From CAWJKP01 sp963843465 (GTDB lineage: Bacteria > Planctomycetota > Planctomycetia > Pirellulales > Thermoguttaceae), in contig CAWJKP010000001.1 of assembly GCA_963843465.1 (NCBI GenBank), forward strand, positions 2,480,001 through 2,544,000: a stretch of DNA of 64,000 bases, written 5' to 3'. Below are positions 7,707 through 18,599 of the stretch, one piece after another; positions within the stretch are counted from its first letter, which is position 1, and each line of letters starts with the position of its first letter. The translations under genes and the position numbers were made by a program. The notes under the pieces were generated by a model. The model saw nothing but the letters and a program-made list of their open reading frames with translations. It was not told the DNA's origin and did not search any database.

Positions 7707-8960
7707 TTAGGAAGTGTTCCAGGGTGGGACGTGTTCGGGGTGCTGTGAGCGGCAAAGTTCAACCGATGTGGAACGCGACGGTCGGAGTATCTCATGATGG
7801 AGTTCTTTGCCACAACATGGGCATCGAGTGATGTCGATCCCCAACAGGACGCGCATCCAGTCGGCGGCCGATTGGGGCCGATCGTCTGTTGCGGGTGGCC
7901 GGGCTCCCAGCAATTGGTGACATCGCGTCAGGAGCTGACGTTTGACACGATTAGCAAGAAAGCCGTAGTGCCGGACGTGAAGGAAGCGGTCTGGCAGAAC
8001 ATGTTGGAGGAAGCGACGGAGGAATTCCTCGGCGAGAAGGATGTCCGTCTTGCACCGGTTGCCGTCACGGCGGTCACGATAGCGATAATGCACTTTGCCA
8101 TCCCTGCAAGCAAGGATGCGGTGATTGCCGATCGCCACGCGATGGGTGTAACGCCCCAAGTAGTCCAACAATTTGCGTGGGCCGGCAAAGGGTGCCTGGG
8201 AGTAGACTACCCATGATTTTTTCCGACAGCATCGTAACCAACGACGGCGGGTATCGGGTGTCGTTAGCTCAACCGATTGAGGCGGCAGGTCCAGCTGGCC
8301 TTGTTCCAGCAATTCAGCCAAGCCGTCCAGGTACTTGGCACGGAACATCTTGCTCAGCCCACGTACGGGGAAGAGAAACTGCCGGCCTCCGGCAATCCAC
8401 CGTGAATCGCCGTCGGCCAGCGCGCCGGCCGCGATCAGGCAATGGAGATGGAAGTGAGGAAGCAACCGTTGGTCCCACGTATGCAATACGAGCGTGAAGC
8501 CGACCTTGCCGCCGAACGTGGTGCTGCCAAACTCCAGAAGGGTCTTGGCCACCGCGTCAAACAGCAGTCCCAGCAGCGCACGCCGATTGCGTTCGCTCCA
8601 GAGGATGAGTTGGTTCAACTCGTGCGGTACGGTGAACACGTTGTGGAAGTACGGTACCGGCAAGAGCTCTTCCTGGCGGGCTGCCACCCAAGCGGCCGTA
8701 GCCGTGCTTTGGCACTTCGGACAATGACGGTTGCGGCAGCTGTGGTAGGCGTACCGCTCGAATCCGCAAGACGGGCACCACTGGCGATGGCCGCCCAAAG
8801 TGGCGGTTCGGCAGTGGGTAATTGCCCATATAGCCTTGCGCTGCGCCGGAGTGACGCGATGCGTCTCTTGGTATGCCCCACCATATTGCTGAAAAACGTC
8901 GGCGAGCTCGCAGGAAGCAGTCTCTCTCGGTACCGCACCGCAGGGCGCGGCACCGGGCAT
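7707..8960 (-). CDS. IS91-family HUH transposase
   Basis: A 417-aa protein. An N-terminal zinc ribbon (CPSCGFERYAYHSCRNRHCPKC, residues ~63-84) precedes the HUH metal site HFHLHCLI near residue 174. The single catalytic tyrosine is in YLGRYTHRVAIGNHRI (~290), followed by a second CPCC motif near the C-terminus. These are hallmarks of IS91/Y1 transposases, which nick one DNA strand through a Tyr-DNA link. The ATG has GGAG 8-9 nt upstream, overlapping the end of the recombinase gene, so the two are probably translated from one message. Length and motifs appear complete. Confidence 0.9.
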   Translation of the reverse strand: MPGAAPCGAVPRETASCELADVFQQYGGAYQETHRVTPAQRKAIWAITHCRTATLGGHRQWCPSCGFERYAYHSCRNRHCPKCQSTATAAWVAARQEELLPVPYFHNVFTVPHELNQLILWSERNRRALLGLLFDAVAKTLLEFGSTTFGGKVGFTLVLHTWDQRLLPHFHLHCLIAAGALADGDSRWIAGGRQFLFPVRGLSKMFRAKYLDGLAELLEQGQLDLPPQSVELTTPDTRRRWLRCCRKKSWVVYSQAPFAGPRKLLDYLGRYTHRVAIGNHRILACRDGKVHYRYRDRRDGNRCKTDILLAEEFLRRFLQHVLPDRFLHVRHYGFLANRVKRQLLTRCHQLLGARPPATDDRPQSAADWMRVLLGIDITRCPCCGKELHHEILRPSRSTSVELCRSQHPEHVPPWNTS

Positions 8961-8965
8961 GGCGA

Positions 8966-9943
8966 TTACTCCGCAACACCGGAGCCTTTGGGCACCACAG
9001 CGTCGGAACCCTTGGGTGCCGCAACGCTGGGATCGTCGGGTACTGGAGCAGCGGAGTCCTGGGAGGCTGGAACGCCGGAGTCCTGGGGCACTACAGCGTC
9101 GGAATCCTGGGGCAGACGCAGCAGATCGAGGGGGCTGTGGATACCGTCAAGATGTTGGCTGGTCACGTGCAGGTACTTTGCCGTGCTGCTGAGGCTGGCG
9201 TGGCCCATCAAACGCTGGATCGTCGGCAACGGCACGCCTGCTTCCATCAGGTGTGTGGCAAACGAGTGTCGGAGGCAATGGATACCATGTCCATGTACGA
9301 CCCCTGCGCGTTCTTTGGCGGCGTAGAAGATCGTTTGTGCCGCCCTGTCCGACAGAGACTTGTTGCGATAGCCAGGGAACAACCATTCGCCCTTCGGGCG
9401 GTACTGGCGCCAATAGGCGCGGAGTTCCTCCAGCAGTCGAGACGAGAGCAACGTGTAGCGATCCTTGCGTCCCTTGCCCTGGTTGACCCGAATCAGCATG
9501 CGGTCGGAGTGGATGTCCGTGGGCCGCAAATGCACTACTTCCGAGACGCGCAAACCACCGCCATAAGCGGTCATCAACACTGCACGGTGCTTGAGATTGT
9601 CGACCACCTCGAAGATTCTCACAATCTCGCTACGACTGAGGGGCTCCGGCAACCGCCCGGAACGCCTGGTGGGAATACCGAGAGGAAACTCCTTCTGACC
9701 GAGAACATGGCGATAGAAGAACTTGATGCCCGACAGCCTCAGGTTGCACGTGCCCAGACTCACTTTCTGGACGGTGATCAGATGATGGAAGAATCCACGG
9801 ATCTCGTCGACCGAGATTGTCTCGGGCGAGCGGCCGTAGTGCTGTGACAACTGGGCTACGGCAGTTACATACGACTCGATCGTGCCGGGAGACTTACGAT
9901 GCAGTTCAAGCTCATAGATCATCTTCTGACGCAGGGGAGTCAT
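8966..9943 (-). CDS. Tyrosine recombinase associated with the IS91-type element
   Basis: A 325-aa protein started at ATG 9943, preceded by CAAGGAG at a good distance (an in-frame upstream start at 10057 lacks this). N-terminal SAM-like core-binding domain (LELHRKSPGTIESYVTAVAQ). The catalytic domain has Arg I in TAYGGGLRVSEVVHLRPTD, a Lys turn near QGKGRKDR, HCLRHSFATHLMEAG (HxxR), LMGHASLSSTAKYLH (H/W and Tyr nucleophile). All catalytic residues are present. The C-terminal 48 residues are six degenerate octapeptides (PQDSDAVV, PQDSGVPA, SQDSAAPV and so on) encoded by 24-bp repeats. Many IS91-like elements of environmental bacteria carry such a partner; its exact role in transposition is unsettled. 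Confidence 0.88.
   Translation of the reverse strand: MTPLRQKMIYELELHRKSPGTIESYVTAVAQLSQHYGRSPETISVDEIRGFFHHLITVQKVSLGTCNLRLSGIKFFYRHVLGQKEFPLGIPTRRSGRLPEPLSRSEIVRIFEVVDNLKHRAVLMTAYGGGLRVSEVVHLRPTDIHSDRMLIRVNQGKGRKDRYTLLSSRLLEELRAYWRQYRPKGEWLFPGYRNKSLSDRAAQTIFYAAKERAGVVHGHGIHCLRHSFATHLMEAGVPLPTIQRLMGHASLSSTAKYLHVTSQHLDGIHSPLDLLRLPQDSDAVVPQDSGVPASQDSAAPVPDDPSVAAPKGSDAVVPKGSGVAE
8969..9112 (-). repeat. 24-bp coding minisatellite, six units
   Basis: Encodes six octapeptides at the recombinase C-terminus with P/S-x-D/G-S-x-x-x-x periodicity. Units 1 and 5 and units 2 and 6 are nearly the same protein sequence, suggesting duplication of larger blocks. Confidence 0.75.
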
Positions 9944-10292
9944 CTCGACAGCTCCTTGGGGAAAAATGGGGGAATTGAGAATCGGAACACAATCCCCCAT
10001 TTTCTCACTTCTGCCGCTGTCGTCACCCCCCAGCCTAACGAAATGGGACCAGCCCAATCCAATTTACCGTCCTCCGCCTGCCGCGGAGCGGTTTCGTTCA
10101 ATGGTGCGTCCCCGCATAGTTGAGACCTTTCTTGACAGTCTGGAGTCTGAACATGACCGAAAACCGGCCCAATGGGATCGCACAAACACGAAAGGCGAAA
10201 TCCCGCACGATGACCTCGCCTGATAAGGGGGCTTATCCGGCCGGTTACGAGCCAAAAGCGTCCGTTTGGGCTTCATTTCAAGGAGACAAGGC

Positions 10293-11231
10293 ATGAAAAA
10301 CTCGCCCGATAACCTTTTCGACGGCGTTTCTGTCGGCAAGGACGAGGCGTCGCACCTCGCCCGGTTCCTGGACGACCATGACCTCGCTGCCGCCAGCCGC
10401 AAGGCCGTCGTCAGCGACCTGCGGAAGTTCGCCGCCTGGTTCGCGGCGGCCAACAAGGAGCCGTTCGTCCTGGGGCGAGTCACCGTCCGTGACGTGACCG
10501 ACTTCCGGGAGCACCTGCGGCGGGAGAAAGGGCAGGCGGTGGCGACCGTCAACCGCTGCCTGGTGAGCGTGCGCCGTTTCCTCGGGTGGGCGACCGAGCA
10601 GGGACGCCTCCCGGCGAACCCTGCCACGAAGGCGAAGCAGCTCCGCAAGCAGGCCCTCGCCCCGAAGGGGCTGGACCGGGCTGTCGTCCGGCGGCTCCTG
10701 CGGGAGGTCGAGTTGCGGCAGGACGTGAGGGCCAGCGCCGTCTTCAGCCTCTTTCTCTACGCCGGGCCCCGCGTCTCCGACGTCGCCGGCCTCGAACTGG
10801 CGGACCTGGCGCTCGGCGAGCGGAGCGGGACGGTGACCTTCCGGCTCGGCAAGGGCAACAAGCAGAGGTCTGCCCCGCTCCCTCTGCCCGCCCGACGCGC
10901 CCTGGCGGCATACCTGGAGGTTCGCCCGCCGATGGCAAGCAGCCGGGTCTTCGTCGGTGATCGCAATGGGCCTATCCGCCCATGCCAGAATCCCCTGCCA
11001 AAGAGTGGCATGGCCGCAGACGCGCCAGGAGCCAGTCTGAAGGCCTTCCACCTTGGACGGTATTATGGCCATATGGGCAGACGGCGCTTCTTGCGGGCCT
11101 TCTTGGCGTTCCTGGAGGACCGAGGACTGGGAAGGCGGACATCCACGCCAGCCCGAAGATTGACCTCGGCAGAGCTGGCAAGTTGGGTAAACTGCGGTGC
11201 TGTACGGCGGTTCGATGGCCGTCGTGACTGA
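10293..11231 (+). pseudogene. Tyrosine recombinase, C-terminal catalytic half lost
   Basis: Starts at ATG 10293 with AAGGAGA six bases upstream. Residues 1-215 are a normal core-binding domain (VVSDLRKFAAWFAAANKEPF, TVNRCLVSVRRFLGWATEQG) plus the start of the catalytic domain with Arg I in LYAGPRVSDVAGLELADL and the strand GKGNKQRSAPLPLP. After about 10965 (SSRVFVGDRNG) the sequence no longer resembles the family: no HxxR, no Tyr. The remaining ~90 residues (HLGRYYGHMGRRRFLRAFLA...) are unrelated and unrecognised. The junction marks a rearrangement or insertion; the protein should be inactive as a recombinase. Confidence 0.75.
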
Positions 11232-11261
11232 GTGGCAGCGGTACGTCCAGCGCCAGGTAGC

Positions 11262-11363
11262 CTACTTCTTCCTGATCCGCCCCTTCTCGACCAGGTAGTC
11301 GAACAGGGTCTGCAAGTTTTCGCCCCTGGCTTCCGGGTTCTCGGGAAATCGCGGTGCTGTGTG
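11262..11363 (-). pseudogene. Short C-terminal remnant on minus strand
   Basis: A 33-codon frame reads TAPRFPENPEARGENLQTLF, then DYLVEKGRIRKK-stop, protein-like and helical. It is bounded upstream by an in-frame stop. The family was not recognised; it is one more gene end in this rearranged stretch. Confidence 0.3.
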
Positions 11364-11473
11364 TCACGACATTCTGCACTTTTCTGCGTGAGTTCTCGTC
11401 AGCTCGGCCGGCCAGTTCCGGCAATTCGGTCACGGACGCTTGACCCGCTCGCAGTCTGAACCATGATAAGGTC

Positions 11474-11860
11474 ATGGTTACCACAACCCGCACTCAGAAG
11501 CGTTATGACCACCGACTTCGGGAATTCGTCCGCAAGACACAGGACGTAAGCGGCGCTGTCCAATATGGCGTTCCACGCTCTACCGCGCGTAGTTGGCTGA
11601 CAACCCCCAGCGTCCAAGTCGTGACCGCTGATCCGCTCAACATGGACGCCGTGCAACTGCAGCAGGAAGTCTTACGGCTCCGGACGCGAATTCAAAAGCT
11701 GATCGCCTTGCTCCGCGTCTTGCTCGTGGTCCTCAAGATCTCGCGATTCGCGCTCGACCAGACCCGACTTTCCGACGGAAAGGACAAGCATTCCCTCCTA
11801 CGGATGATCGACCGGTCGCGGTCAGCCCTTCCGTTGCGATCCGTGTTACGCATCATCCGG
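11474..11860 (+). pseudogene. N-terminal fragment of an integrase-core (DDE) transposase
   Basis: From ATG 11474 the product reads KRYDHRLREFVRKTQDVSGA, VQYGVPRSTARSWL (HTH), a Leu-rich helix (VLRLRTRIQKLIALLRVLLV) and LLRMIDRSRSALPLRSVLRII. This is the usual N-terminal regulatory/HTH part of integrase-core transposases. The DDE domain is missing: after about 11860 the frame becomes low complexity, although it stays open to 12100. Truncated and inactive. Confidence 0.6.
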
Positions 11861-11956
11861 GATGGTCGGCCAGCCAGCGATCCGGCAGCAGGGCCCCTAG
11901 AGCAGCCGTGTCACCCGGGACGATGGCCGCATAGCATCCGAAGCATTTCCCGAGCC

Positions 11957-12033
11957 CTTGCCTGCGGAGGAGGGGCACGCCGACGCAGGCTGGAAATGGC
12001 CTTCGCTGCGGAGGTTGGGGTGACCGCCGCAGG
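11957..12033. repeat. REP-like palindromic repeats, families X and Y side by side
   Basis: CTTGCCTGCGGAGGAGGGGC at 11957 is the reverse complement of family X. GAGGTTGGGGTGACCGCCGC near 12011 is the reverse complement of family Y. Both recur elsewhere in the window (see findings). No gene is seen between 11860 and 12156. Confidence 0.6.
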
Positions 12034-12155
12034 AAACGAAGGGGGCGACGGCACCTTGCTAACGGCCGACTTGATGCGAATTGACCAACGGGAGGCGTAG
12101 TGGACGGCGCAGCCGTTTGGGCGAAGCCCGACTCTGCCACTACGCCTTGCTAGCC

Positions 12156-12665
12156 TCATCCGCATCCGTCCTTCCTCCGTTTTTCCTTTTCATCTTTCTT
12201 CTTCCTTATTTCGCTCAACTTCTGAATCCAATGCTCGCGGGGACTCGTTTCCCAGTCCTTATCCATTGCGTCGTAGGTTTTCTTGTCGAAAAACTCCACG
12301 CAAACGATCCCCGTGCCAGGGCCATAGAACAACTCAAAGGCGTAGCCTGCTGCCAGCGATGAATCTCTTGGATTGGCACCTTCCATTATGGTTTGAAGAA
12401 CGTCCGATACGGCCGCAGGATGCTTCTTATAGAGATTCTCAAGCGGCCGCGGAACAGCCAAGAGCCGCCATTCTGGGCTTCTGTCAGGCGAATAAAGCAG
12501 AGCGTCGTTTTCATACACTGCCTGCCGAACTACCCGGATTTCCTCGATGGAAAGGTGCTCGCCATGCGGGGCGACATCCGCAGCCAAAGCTGCAGGCGCG
12601 GCAACGACGTCGGCGGCGACGGAGCATGCCGCGACGACGGAGGCCAGGGAAACAAAGATTTGCAT
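12156..12665 (-). CDS. Small secreted hypothetical protein
   Basis: A 169-aa protein started at ATG 12665, preceded by TTAAGGAAGTGATA. Residues 1-30 form an Ala/Val-rich Sec signal peptide ending near AALAA-DVAP. The mature part is alpha/beta, with LSIEEIRVVRQAVYENDALL, FELFYGPGTGIVCVEFFDKK and a very basic Lys/Glu tail (EIRKKKDEKEKRRKDGCG). No family recognised. It lies 10 nt after the end of the giant propeller gene on the same strand and is probably the last gene of that transcript. Confidence 0.7.
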   Translation of the reverse strand: MQIFVSLASVVAACSVAADVVAAPAALAADVAPHGEHLSIEEIRVVRQAVYENDALLYSPDRSPEWRLLAVPRPLENLYKKHPAAVSDVLQTIMEGANPRDSSLAAGYAFELFYGPGTGIVCVEFFDKKTYDAMDKDWETSPREHWIQKLSEIRKKKDEKEKRRKDGCG

Positions 12666-12675
12666 TATCACTTCC

Positions 12676-15600
12676 TTAAGGCCGACCAACACAGAGAAGT
12701 CGGCCGTCCGTGCGTATGTAGATGCGTCCCTCCACAATCGCCGGCGTGGCTTCCACGCCCGCGTCAAGTTGCACCTCGTCGAGCTTCTTGCCGGCGGTCG
12801 ACACGACGAACAACCGGCCCCTGCGGTTGATCGCATAGATGCGGTCCTTGGCCAGGACCGGCGAGGCCCAGAAATCCCCGTTCAGTTCCAGGTTCCACTT
12901 TTCCTTGCCGGTGGCCGTGTCGATGCAAGTCATTTCGCCGCTGCCGAGGACATAGCACCGTCCGTCGCCGCCAACCGGACTGGCCACCGGCGGCGGCGCG
13001 GTGTCGGATGTCCAGACCGGCGCGGCCCTCGTCACGTCACCCGCGCCGCCGACCTTCAGCGCGGTCAGCCCCTCCCTGCCGGCCAGCAGCACGACGCCCT
13101 CGCCGCACGTCAGCGTCGAGGCCGTGAGTTCCCCGTTGGACGAACCCTCCGCCTGCCATCGCTCTTGGCCGGTCTGCGGGTCGTAGGCGATCACCAGCGG
13201 CGGGGCGGTAGTCACCAGCACGTCGCCGGCCGGGCCGCGAACGATGGTCGGGGTCGTCCAGCACGAGCGGACCGGACGTTCTTTTCGCCACACCTCGGTC
13301 CCATCTTTGGCCCCAACGGCAACCACGAACGACTCCTTGGCGCGGGCACTGCCGCCGCGGTCGACCACCTGGATCAGCACCTCGCCGTAGAGGACCGGAC
13401 TGGCGGCCAAACCGTACAGATTCTTGGGCCCGCCCGAAACCAACGCCCCGGCCCAAATCTGCTTGCCGCTGGAGTCGACGCAGCCCAGGATTCCGTTGCC
13501 GAAGAAGGCGTACACGAACTGGCCGTCGGTGACGGGCGTGGGGGCGGCGCCGCCCGCGCTTCCGCCCAGGGGTGGCGGCTGGGGCTCGTCGCGGTCCGGT
13601 TTGCCCGCCGCCCCTGGAACCTTGAGCGTGGTGTTCCACTGCAACTTGCCCGTTTCGCGGTCGAAGGCCATGACGCAGGCGTCCTCGCCAGTCAGATAGA
13701 TGCGATTGCCCCAGATGATCGGCGAACTGCGTCCCCGGGCCGGCAGGGCAGTGCTGAAACGCGTGTCCCGGGCCAGGTCGAGCTTGGCGGGCGGGTTCGC
13801 ATCCGCGGCAGCCTTGCCATCGCCCCACGGCCCGCGGAACTGCGGCCAGTTCTTCGTCCAGCCGGGCCGCTGGGCGCAACGCTGGCAGCGGTCCGTGTCG
13901 CAGGCGCTTTGTCGGTTCCTGCGGCGGCGGTGCCCGTGGGCTTGGGGGCTCTGCCCGGCAGCTCGCGTTCCGCAGTGGCTGCCGGCGAGCGGCCCGCCTC
14001 ACCCCTGTCCGGCTGCCGCGGCGGAGCGAGCTCGCGGGGCCCCGCCTCCATCAGATCGTAGCACACCAGCCGGTCGCTGTAGTGCAGATAGACTTTGCCG
14101 CGGGCTACGGTCGGCGCGGACCAGCAGGGCGCGAAACCGAACCCGCCCGTTGCCTCTTTGAATCGCTCCGGGTCGTTCAGTTTTCCCGCACGGTGATTCT
14201 CCCAGTCTTCGCGGGCGATCGCATGCTTCATCTCTGCCAGCTTCTTGAACCCTTGGGGATGCGGTTCGACGAGCAGCAGGTCGCCGCCGTAAGTCAGGCA
14301 GAGCAGACAGCCATCCACAAACGCCATGGTGCCTTCGCCGATCTTCTCCTTCCACTTCACCTCGGCGGTCGTGGCGCTCGCGCAAACCAGGAAGCCGTCG
14401 CTGTCGCCCTGTACCGTAGGCGCGCATCGCTTGAACGCGTACATGTGGTCCCCGAGAACGATGGGAGTGCTCAGGCTGCCGGTATCGTAGCCTTCGATCT
14501 GCTTGGCCACGCCGTCCGCGATTTGCAGCGTCCCCGCCACAGACCAGCCCGACCAGACGTTATTGCCCCAGACGACCGGCGAGGATATGGGACCGCCGTC
14601 GCCACCGTTGGCGCCGTTGTTGTACTTCCAGATCTCCTTGCCGGTGGCCGTGTCGACACCGAAGACCCGTTTTGCCTGCGTGGCGACGATCTGCTCCTTG
14701 CCCTCGATCGTCGCCAGCGTGGGCGATGCGCTCGAATTCGTGCCGCCGCCGCCATAGCTCCAGGCGAGCTCGCCGGTATCTTTCTGGTAGGCGTACAACT
14801 ACTTCGAGTACCAATAGTGGTTTCCGGGCACGACGACCAAGTCGCCGCAGACGAGCGGACTGCAGGCGTAGATCTCGCCGCCGCCGACGAACTGCTTCCA
14901 GAGGATCTTGCCGTCGGCCGTATGGATGCAGACCAGCAATCCCTTGTTGTCGACGCAATAGACCTTGTCGCCGCTGATGGCCGACGTGGCCTGCGCACCG
15001 CTACCCCATCCGAAATGACCACCCTGGACGCCTCCAAACTCGGCGGTCCACAAGGGCTGGCCGCCCTTGTCGGCGTCGAAGCAAAAGGCCTCATAGACCG
15101 AGCCGTGCAGGCCGGTGACGACGAGCTTCTCGCCCTGGACCACCGCCGTACACCAACTGTGCTGGCCCGGGCTCAAGCCCTCGACCTCCCACACCTTCTT
15201 CAGCCCGCCGGTCCAGTCCTTGCGAATGCCTTTCAAGGGACTGCGCTGATCGTGGGTCGGGCCGCGCCAGCAAGGCCAGTTGGCCTCGGCCGCTGCGCCG
15301 CTGGGTCTGGCATTTCCGGTCAGCGCCGCCTCGACCTGCGGCCGCAGGGGGCCCCGGCCGACCTTCGCCACCCATAACGGCCACAACGGCGCGCCCATGG
15401 CGATCCCCGGAGTGCCTTCACCACAGCCCAGGCCGTAGAGAAAACCGTTCCGGCCGTCGAGCCACAGACCCGCGTCCACCCCCAACACCCTGCGGTCCCA
15501 TTCCGAGAAATCCGAGATGTCCGAAAGCCGCCCGCTGTTGGGATCGCGGCGGAACGAGCGCAGCAGGGTCCCGGGCGTAGCCGCAAAACCGCTGAGTCCG

Positions 15601-16662
15601 TCTGGCATGAAGACGAGATTGACCCCCTTTCCATTGGCCAGTTTGAAATCCGGCCGGGTCGAATCCCTGCCGCTGCCGGCCTCCTGCAGGGTCAGCGCAC
15701 CGGTGGCCGGATCGCGTTGATAGATCGCGAGCCAGGCGTCCGTGCCGCAGATGAATGTCCCATTATGGTCCGGTTGTCCGAGGCAGAAATTGGAGTAGAG
15801 CCACTTGCCGTCCGGCGTGAACGACAGGGTCCTCGACAAAGCCTTGTCTTTCGCGGCCCATTTCGCATCCAGTTCCGTCACGCTCTTGACGACGGGTTCT
15901 CCCCTGGGCCCGATTTCCAGGCAGGCGATCGACTGCCGCGACATATTGTAGAGGTGCTTCCCATTCGGCGCGATGACCAGCGTCCAGGCATCGTTGCCTT
16001 GGCACGCCCGTTCGCCGGCCTTGACCGGCGCCGTCGGCAGCAAGCTTGTACCATAGGACTGTCGAGCCGTCCGCGACGCAATACACGTTCTTCTGGTCCT
16101 TGCTCACGACGCCTCCCCCCACCGTCTTCGTGGGATCGGCCTGCCCGGCGCCGCGGTTCTTGGCCAAAGGCACAACGCCTTTCGCGACCGGCTTGCCGGT
16201 CTGGCCTTCGATGTCGTACCAGGCGAGCTCGTTGTCGCCGACGCCCGCTCGAATCCCGTACAGCCGCCCGCCAGCCGCAAAGACATGGACACTGTGCTCT
16301 TTGCCGGCCGAGGTCACCGCGCTGCTGAACGATAGCATTCCAGTCTTCGCATCCCGTTTGAAACAGTGGACCGCGTTGCGATTGTCCTTGAAATTGCCGG
16401 TGTAAAAGTAATCGCCGAGCGGCACCATGCTGCATGGCCTGAAATCCCCGATGTCCTTCGGCATGTCGCTCTTGCGGGGCTGGCCATAATCGCCGGCGAA
16501 GGAGTAAAGGAGCTGTATGACTTCCGCCGTCGGCACCAGGCCGGCGGCGACGGCCTCCGGCTTCTCCGCCGCCAACAGCTTCACCGTCCTCGGAGCGCCG
16601 ACCCCGATGGCAACAGCCACCAAAACTACCGCTGCCACGATTTTCACCTTCGCCCAGAACAT
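12676..16662 (-). CDS. Giant lactonase-like/PQQ-like beta-propeller protein, disrupted (two frameshifts, one TAG)
   Basis: About 1,329 codons from ATG 16662 (AAAGGAG upstream; the A of ATG is the last base of the stop of the gene before, TAATG). Signal sequence FWAKVKIVAAVVLVAVAIGV. A first propeller with lactonase/YncE-like blades (GMLSFSSAVTSAGKEHSVHV, PNGKHLYNMS, FTPDGKWLYSNF) is followed by PQQ-like propellers with WPCWRGP, VYCVDNKGLLVCI, TGELAWSYGGG, NWPQFRGPWG, TGKEKWNLELNGD blades. Breaks: frameshift near 16045, in-frame TAG at 14799-14801 between HYWYSK and LYAYQKDTGELAW, frameshift near 13870. The protein context is continuous across all three. Probably an exported or periplasmic protein; substrate unknown. 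Pseudogene versus assembly error is unresolved. Confidence 0.7.
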
Positions 16663-18450
16663 TATCTGCTCCTTTCACCAAAGCCGTGGCCAAGTGTGCC
16701 CGCTTGCTTTCCCGCGGGCCTGGCCGGAGGGGGCTGCGAGCCGATCAGGAAGGGGTTGGGCAGCGTCTTGAGCTCGTCGCCGGGGCCCAGCTTGGGCAGC
16801 TGGGCCTTCTCAGGAAGCGGCAGGGGCTTGCCGTCGGACGAAAGCACCTCCCGCCGCAGGAACAGCATCCGCGGATACACTGGGTACTTGTCCTTCGGCG
16901 TCGGCACGTCGATCGCGAACGTGGCCGGCAGGTCGTTGGCCATGAAGGTCTTCTGCACGACCGTCGGCGCCGCCTGCCAGGTCGCGCCGTCCTGCGCGAA
17001 GAGGTGGCTGCCCGCCTTGTACAGCTCCTCGAACGACTTGTTGCGGCAGCCCGCCGCGTAGGCGTAGGTCACCACCAGCCGGTTGTCGCCCAGGGCGGCG
17101 GGGTCGGCCACCGACACCGTCACCTTGTTCCGGCCCGGCGACAGGTAGGGCAGGCAGCCGGCGTTGTTCAACACGATCGCCTCCAACCGCAGGGCCTTGA
17201 GGCACTTCTTGATCTCGATCCGCACCTCCTTCTTGAACGTCTCGAACCCGGGGACCGCAACGGAAAACGCCGGGCCGTCGGTCTTGAGACCGCTGACGCT
17301 CACGTCCTCACCCTCCACCGTGCCGTTGAGCCGGACGATGAGGTAGGGCGATTCCAGGTTGACCGTCACGCTGGCCCGCTTGGTGGGGTCCGCCGGGACC
17401 AGCAAGCCGTTGTCCACCTTCACGTTCTCGACTGCCGCGAAGTCCTTGAGCACCGTCGCGCTGGAAGTCGGGGGCGAAGACCAGGCGGCCGTTGGAATAA
17501 CTGCGGGGCCGCTTGGAATAAGGCTCCAGGACCGGCCCGGCAGCCGGGTCGTTGCGGAGATCCCGGTTGCCGCAGCCGTGCCCCACGACGTAATTGTCCT
17601 TGATCGGCCAGGAGTCTTCCGGCGGGGCGAGCTGGTCCCACGTGTTCTCCAGCGCCAAGCCGGGCGTCAGGTGTACCTCGGCGGTGTACTTGGGGTTGAC
17701 CCATTCCGGATCGGGCTTGGTGCTTTCGGGAAGCAGCCGCGTGTTCCGCTGATAGACGCAGTATTTCAGCTCGTCGCCGCAGACCAGCAGCGCCGGTGCC
17801 GTCCAGTTGAGCCGGTCGCCGATCATCTCCTTGCGGTTGCGCTTGTCATAGACGACCTGCTCCTTGGGGTCCAGGACCAGCAGGTCGTTGACGAGGCCGG
17901 GGTCGTTCTTGATGTCGGTGTGGCAGGCGATGGTCCGGCCGTTGGGGGCGCTGGCGTCTTGCCGCCAGCAGTAGAACTTGGTGAAGCAATCGACCCAGTG
18001 CCAGGTCCCGTCGTACTTGGCCTCGCTCATGTTGTGGCCGGGGACGCTGACGCCGCGCCAGGCCCAACCGGGGACCTGGGCGTAGAGCGCCTCCTGGTAG
18101 CCGGCCAGCCCGCCGCACAGGGCCCAGCCGAAGTTGGTGAAGTTCTTCATGGGCGGCGTCCACGGATCCGCGCGATGGTACGTCGAGATGCGCATGAAAT
18201 TGTTGATCGCAATCATCTTCTCGTCATTGGTCTTGCACTCGCGCGTGACGCTGTCCACGATCGCCTTAAGTGTGGAACAGTCCGGAGCCTTGTCGGGCAG
18301 GACCTTGATCTGCCGGACCAGCGCGGCCGCCTCGCCAGGGCCCGGCCGGTCGGCCGCCTGCCCTCGCGCAACCAGCAGCACAAGGGCAATCGCGGCAACC
18401 CCTGCGCCAACCAATCGACCAACGTCTCGCTTCTCGATTCGCATCCACAT
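16662..18450 (-). CDS. Secreted transglutaminase-like protein, one frameshift
   Basis: About 596 aa from ATG 18450 (GAGGAG upstream). N-terminal membrane/signal segment VGAGVAAIALVLLVARGQAA. The region ~60-200 resembles a transglutaminase-like cysteine-protease fold: Cys in FGWALCGGLAGYQEALYA, His in WHWVDCFTKFYCW, with Asp candidates after it. The rest is beta-rich, with segments such as TVNLESPYLIVRLNGTVEGE. A frameshift near 17460 separates ...NGRLVFAPDF from VLKDFAAVENVKVDNGLL. Its stop overlaps the start of the next gene (TAATG), so the pair is translationally coupled. The enzymatic role is inferred from the fold only. Confidence 0.65.
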
Positions 18451-18599
18451 CTTGGCATCTCCTCAGGTTCTTGGACACACGTGCGCACGGAGGGCTCCGG
18501 AACCGTCCCGGCACAACCACCCGCACAGCGTGGAAATTGCTGTCACGCTCTCTCTTACATCTCTCCGGACGCTTGATCAGCAAAAAGGATGGCGCACCA

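Larger units (their letters stand above)
7707..9943 (-). mobile_element. IS91-type element with accessory tyrosine recombinase
   Basis: Two adjacent minus-strand genes, a tyrosine recombinase (9943-8966) and a Y1 HUH transposase (8960-7707), separated by 5 nt, form the coding core. IS91 elements move by rolling-circle transposition and lack inverted repeats or target duplications. The true ends (ori and ter hairpins) could not be fixed; the palindrome GATAAG-GGGG-CTTATC near 10222-10237, upstream of the recombinase, is a possible end. Only the coding span is given. Confidence 0.75.

Noticed and set aside
12547..14061. Plus-strand open frame (504 codons)
   Set aside because: Antisense to the PQQ-like propeller blades, which are clearly coding on the minus strand.
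14799..14801. Amber codon reassignment (for example pyrrolysine)
   Set aside because: Other frames in the window terminate at TAG normally and no supporting tRNA or pyl gene is visible; mutation or sequencing error is simpler.
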